This document shows, piece by piece, positions 61,739-64,000 of a stretch of DNA of 64,000 nucleotides. The translations under genes and the position numbers were made by a program. Each line of letters starts with the position of its first letter. Position 1 is the first letter of the stretch. Under the pieces are notes generated by a model. It saw nothing but the letters and a program-made list of their open reading frames with translations. It ran no database searches and was not told where the DNA came from. This DNA is from DATAWK01 sp036267255 (lineage in GTDB: Bacteria > Acidobacteriota > Terriglobia > Terriglobales > Acidobacteriaceae): assembly GCA_036267255.1 (NCBI GenBank), contig DATAWK010000029.1, positions 124,001 to 188,000 on the forward strand, read 5' to 3'.

Positions 61739-62826
61739 TTTATATGCTCCGCCAATGCGTCAGTGAATTTTCTTAATGCCGTGCGCAAATTTTCTATTTG
61801 CGCCGTAGAAGCAGGACGAGGGAGTTGGCTTCTGTGCAGCAAGCGGCTCCGGCTGCGCAGGACGCGTGCAGAAGCTGCCGCAACGGTACGGGCAAAGGTG
61901 GGAGAACATTCCGCCTCATGAAGTACGGCCTCGTATGCGCCCAAAATACGATCAGGACGATGGCAGATTTCGATGAGGTCTGTTCCGGCAGCGATCGCTT
62001 CTATCGCAGCATCTTCAATTGATGTGTAGTTGAGCACACCACCCATTTCCATATCGTCGGAAAGAATGAGTCCTCGATATTTGATTTGCTTACGAAGAAT
62101 ATCTGTAATCCAGAAGCGCGAAAGCGAAGCGGGCTTTGGCGGCTGTTCAATTTCTGGATAGGCCGAATGGTTCACCATGATGAACGGCAGGCTGGCGTGC
62201 AATGCATGATAGGGAGAGATGTCGAGTTGCATCTGTTTCCACGTGCGCACAATTTTAGGCATGGCTTGATGGGAGTCAAGGTTCCCGCTGCCCAGGCCCG
62301 GGAAATGTTTGCCGCAGCCGTAGACACCGTGGCTGGCCAATCCGGCAAGGAATGCACGGGCATATTGTGCGACAGCTGCGGGATCTTCCGCAACGACGCG
62401 TGTCCCCATGACAGCGCGGCATGCGGGGGTTGCAAGGTCCAGAACCGGTGCAAAATTCACCTGGAAGCCAAGAGTTTCCAGCATGCGGCCAATGAGTGCT
62501 CCGTGTTTTTTGTAGAAAGCAAGACGGCCGGTTACGGCTACAGTGGCAGCGGAGGGCGTTGGGCCAATCAGATCGCGCAGCCGGTCGACCGTGCCTCCTT
62601 CGAGATCGACGCAACGGAAGAATGGATGGCGCAAAGCAGCGGAGACGGAGTGAAACAGGTCATGCACTTGCCTGGGAGACTCGATATTTCTTTTGAAAAG
62701 AATGATGCCGCTCGGTTGCAGCGTACGTAGCCATGCAGTTTCCAATGAAGATGGCCCTGTACCTTCCAGCCCGACGATGAAGAGTAACCCGACCTGGTGG
62801 CGCAACGTTTTTGCGGATTTCATCAT
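61735..62826 (-). CDS. nagZ: Beta-N-acetylhexosaminidase, GH3
   Basis: NagZ removes GlcNAc from GlcNAc-anhydroMurNAc peptides in the cytoplasm and so provides the substrate of AnmK. It has 363 residues. 'VYGCGKHFPGLGSGNLDSH' (~residue 163) is the NagZ signature carrying the catalytic Asp-His dyad. 'LILSDDMEMGGVLN' (~250) holds the nucleophilic Asp. 'FRCVDLEGGTVDRLRDLIG' is the substrate-binding region. No signal peptide is present. It overlaps anmK by 4 bases and follows mutS by 10 bases on the same strand. Confidence 0.95.
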   Translation of the reverse strand: MMKSAKTLRHQVGLLFIVGLEGTGPSSLETAWLRTLQPSGIILFKRNIESPRQVHDLFHSVSAALRHPFFRCVDLEGGTVDRLRDLIGPTPSAATVAVTGRLAFYKKHGALIGRMLETLGFQVNFAPVLDLATPACRAVMGTRVVAEDPAAVAQYARAFLAGLASHGVYGCGKHFPGLGSGNLDSHQAMPKIVRTWKQMQLDISPYHALHASLPFIMVNHSAYPEIEQPPKPASLSRFWITDILRKQIKYRGLILSDDMEMGGVLNYTSIEDAAIEAIAAGTDLIEICHRPDRILGAYEAVLHEAECSPTFARTVAAASARVLRSRSRLLHRSQLPRPASTAQIENLRTALRKFTDALAEHIK

Positions 62827-62836
62827 GGTCAGTCTC

Positions 62837-64000
62837 TCAGGATTTGAGGGATGCAGAACTCTCGGCGATTTCGCGTTGTAATTCCTGCAGCAGATTTAAG
62901 GCTTGCAAGGGGGTGAGCGTATTAAGGTTAAGATCGCGAATCTGGTCGACCACTCGTTGCGATAGCGGTGTGAAAAGAATCATCTGCATAGTTGGCTCTG
63001 TTGTGGCTTCAATCTGCCGTTGTTCAGAGCGCTCATGCTGACGCAGCACTTCGCGCGCGCGTTCAATGACAGCTTTAGGCAATCCTGCGAGCTTGGCAAC
63101 GTCGATACCGTAACTCTTGCTGGCAGGGCCTTCCTCAATGGTGTGCAGGAAATTGATGCCGGTTGGCGTTTCCAGCACGGCAACTCGTAGATTTTTGATG
63201 CGCGCTAGATGACCGGCCAACATAGTCAATTCATGGTAATGCGTGGCAAAGAGTGTGCGTGCGGCGATCTGATCATGTAAATATTCCAGCGTGGCCCAGG
63301 CCAGAGAGAGTCCATCGAAGGTCGCTGTGCCGCGACCAATTTCATCTAACAGCACCAGCGAGCGCTCGGTAGCTGTATTCAGAATGGTGGCGGTTTCCGT
63401 CATCTCCACCATAAATGTGGAGCGGCCTTGCGCTACGTTGTCGCTGGCTCCAATGCGCGTGTAAATGCGATCGACCACGCCGCAACGCATGCGTTGTGCT
63501 GGAACAAAACAGCCCATCTGGGCCAAAATGACGAGCAGTGCGGTCTGCCGCAGGTAGGTGGACTTCCCACCCATATTGGGTCCGGTCAGTAACAGCACAC
63601 TTGTGGTTTCTGTATCCAGATGTACGCTGTTGGGAACGAAGCGGCCTTCGGCTAGCTGCTGCATGCGCCACTCAATCACAGGGTGTCGAGCGGCAAGAGC
63701 CTCCAGCATGCCGGAATCCTCTACCTCTGGCCGTACATAGTTCCGTGCGCTGGCTATGTGTGCAAAGCATGCGATCAGGTCGAGTTCAGCAAGCATGCCC
63801 GACGTGACACGGATCCGCGGAGCGGAAGCCAGGATTGTCTGCCGCAATTCGCCAAAGATACGACGTTCGATTTCAAGACACTCTTCTTGCGCACCAAGAA
63901 CTTTACGCTCGTAGTCCTTCAATTCTTGTGTCGTGAAGCGCTCGGCATTTACCAGCGTCTGCTTGCGTTCGTAATCTTCTGGAGCCGAGGAAAGGTTTGC
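62837..64000 (-). CDS. mutS: DNA mismatch repair protein MutS, 5' end outside window
   Basis: MutS recognises mismatches and small loops and recruits MutL. The visible 387 residues are the C-terminal half (lever/clamp end, ATPase and helix-turn-helix). The frame is open to the window edge, beginning 'YERKQTLVNAERFTT'. ATPase motifs are 'LLTGPNMGGKSTYLRQTALL' (Walker A), 'DEIGRGTATFDGLSLAWATL' (Walker B) and 'ATHYHELTML'. The C-terminus '...LNLLQELQREI' is normal. The start codon lies beyond 64000. It is the first gene of a likely mutS-nagZ-anmK-SBP transcript, a mix of repair and wall recycling. Confidence 0.97.
   Translation of the reverse strand, partial: ANLSSAPEDYERKQTLVNAERFTTQELKDYERKVLGAQEECLEIERRIFGELRQTILASAPRIRVTSGMLAELDLIACFAHIASARNYVRPEVEDSGMLEALAARHPVIEWRMQQLAEGRFVPNSVHLDTETTSVLLLTGPNMGGKSTYLRQTALLVILAQMGCFVPAQRMRCGVVDRIYTRIGASDNVAQGRSTFMVEMTETATILNTATERSLVLLDEIGRGTATFDGLSLAWATLEYLHDQIAARTLFATHYHELTMLAGHLARIKNLRVAVLETPTGINFLHTIEEGPASKSYGIDVAKLAGLPKAVIERAREVLRQHERSEQRQIEATTEPTMQMILFTPLSQRVVDQIRDLNLNTLTPLQALNLLQELQREIAESSASLKS

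Noticed and set aside
56777..62260. Shared 15-mer GCACAATTTTAGGCA near 56778 and 62248
   Set aside because: A match of this length is expected by chance in a 64-kb window, and the contexts are unrelated.

Overview
The window is a gene-dense stretch (about 55 genes, little repeated DNA) from a Gram-negative, moderately GC-rich bacterium. The gene content and protein style suggest the phylum Acidobacteriota (class Terriglobia, e.g. an Acidobacteriaceae member). Supporting traits are an LssY_C protein with a lectin-like domain, DUF1844 and DUF4397 proteins, a RodZ-like HTH membrane protein, a Gly-rich fibre protein with the widespread 'DFRYQL...WQ(V/I)T' C-terminal domain, and many TTG/GTG starts. 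This placement is inferred from family resemblance; no search was run. KdsB, a TonB receptor and lipoproteins indicate an outer membrane. All gene identities come from reading motifs in translated sequence.

Layout. 0-5.4 kb: the 3' end of a secreted phosphoesterase, a Tat-exported multicopper oxidase, an LssY_C protein and a DUF4397 lipoprotein. 5.4-9.9 kb (minus): ahcY, ada and metK, i.e. the methyl cycle plus alkylation repair, then a RodZ-like protein. 10-16.4 kb: an orphan FtsX/MacB-type permease, an acyltransferase-3, an FAD oxidoreductase with a GT39-like glycosyltransferase, and msrA. 16.5-24 kb (minus): trpD, SIMPL, acetyltransferase, site-2 protease, trpS-scpA-scpB-rluB. 24-27.8 kb (plus): sucC-sucD-ndk and an aldo/keto reductase. 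27.8-33.6 kb: a beta-barrel protein, kdsB, tRNA-Met, an S41-family protein lacking its catalytic Ser and Lys, and a class A penicillin-binding protein. 33.7-37.4 kb (minus): ribF, an MBL hydrolase, DUF1844, and ygfZ with an internal 42-bp tandem duplication. 37.5-46.7 kb (plus): a secreted HExxH protein, then mtnP-pfkB-GT-dapF-ldcA-mpl-plsC. 46.7-53.3 kb (minus): DUF3467-GT39-TPR-NfeD-slipin-SPOR. 53.3-56.9 kb: an accessory patch with a decayed integrase, two tandem paralogous exported proteins, a fibre-like protein and tRNA-Leu. 57-64 kb (minus): TonB receptor, oligopeptide-type binding lipoprotein, anmK, nagZ, and mutS (5' end outside the window).

How the genes fit together. Cell-wall metabolism is the main thread. 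PBP1 makes peptidoglycan. NagZ, AnmK, LD-carboxypeptidase and Mpl recycle its sugars and peptides, DapF supplies meso-DAP, and the binding lipoprotein beside AnmK may take up wall peptides. A second thread is the methyl cycle (MetK, AhcY, MtnP). A third is membrane quality control (slipin with NfeD, site-2 protease).

The least explained parts are the 53.3-56.7 kb cassette, the S41 pseudo-protease beside PBP1, the secreted HExxH protein at 37.5 kb, and the duplication in ygfZ. No CRISPR array, intact insertion sequence, rRNA or recognisable riboswitch was seen.
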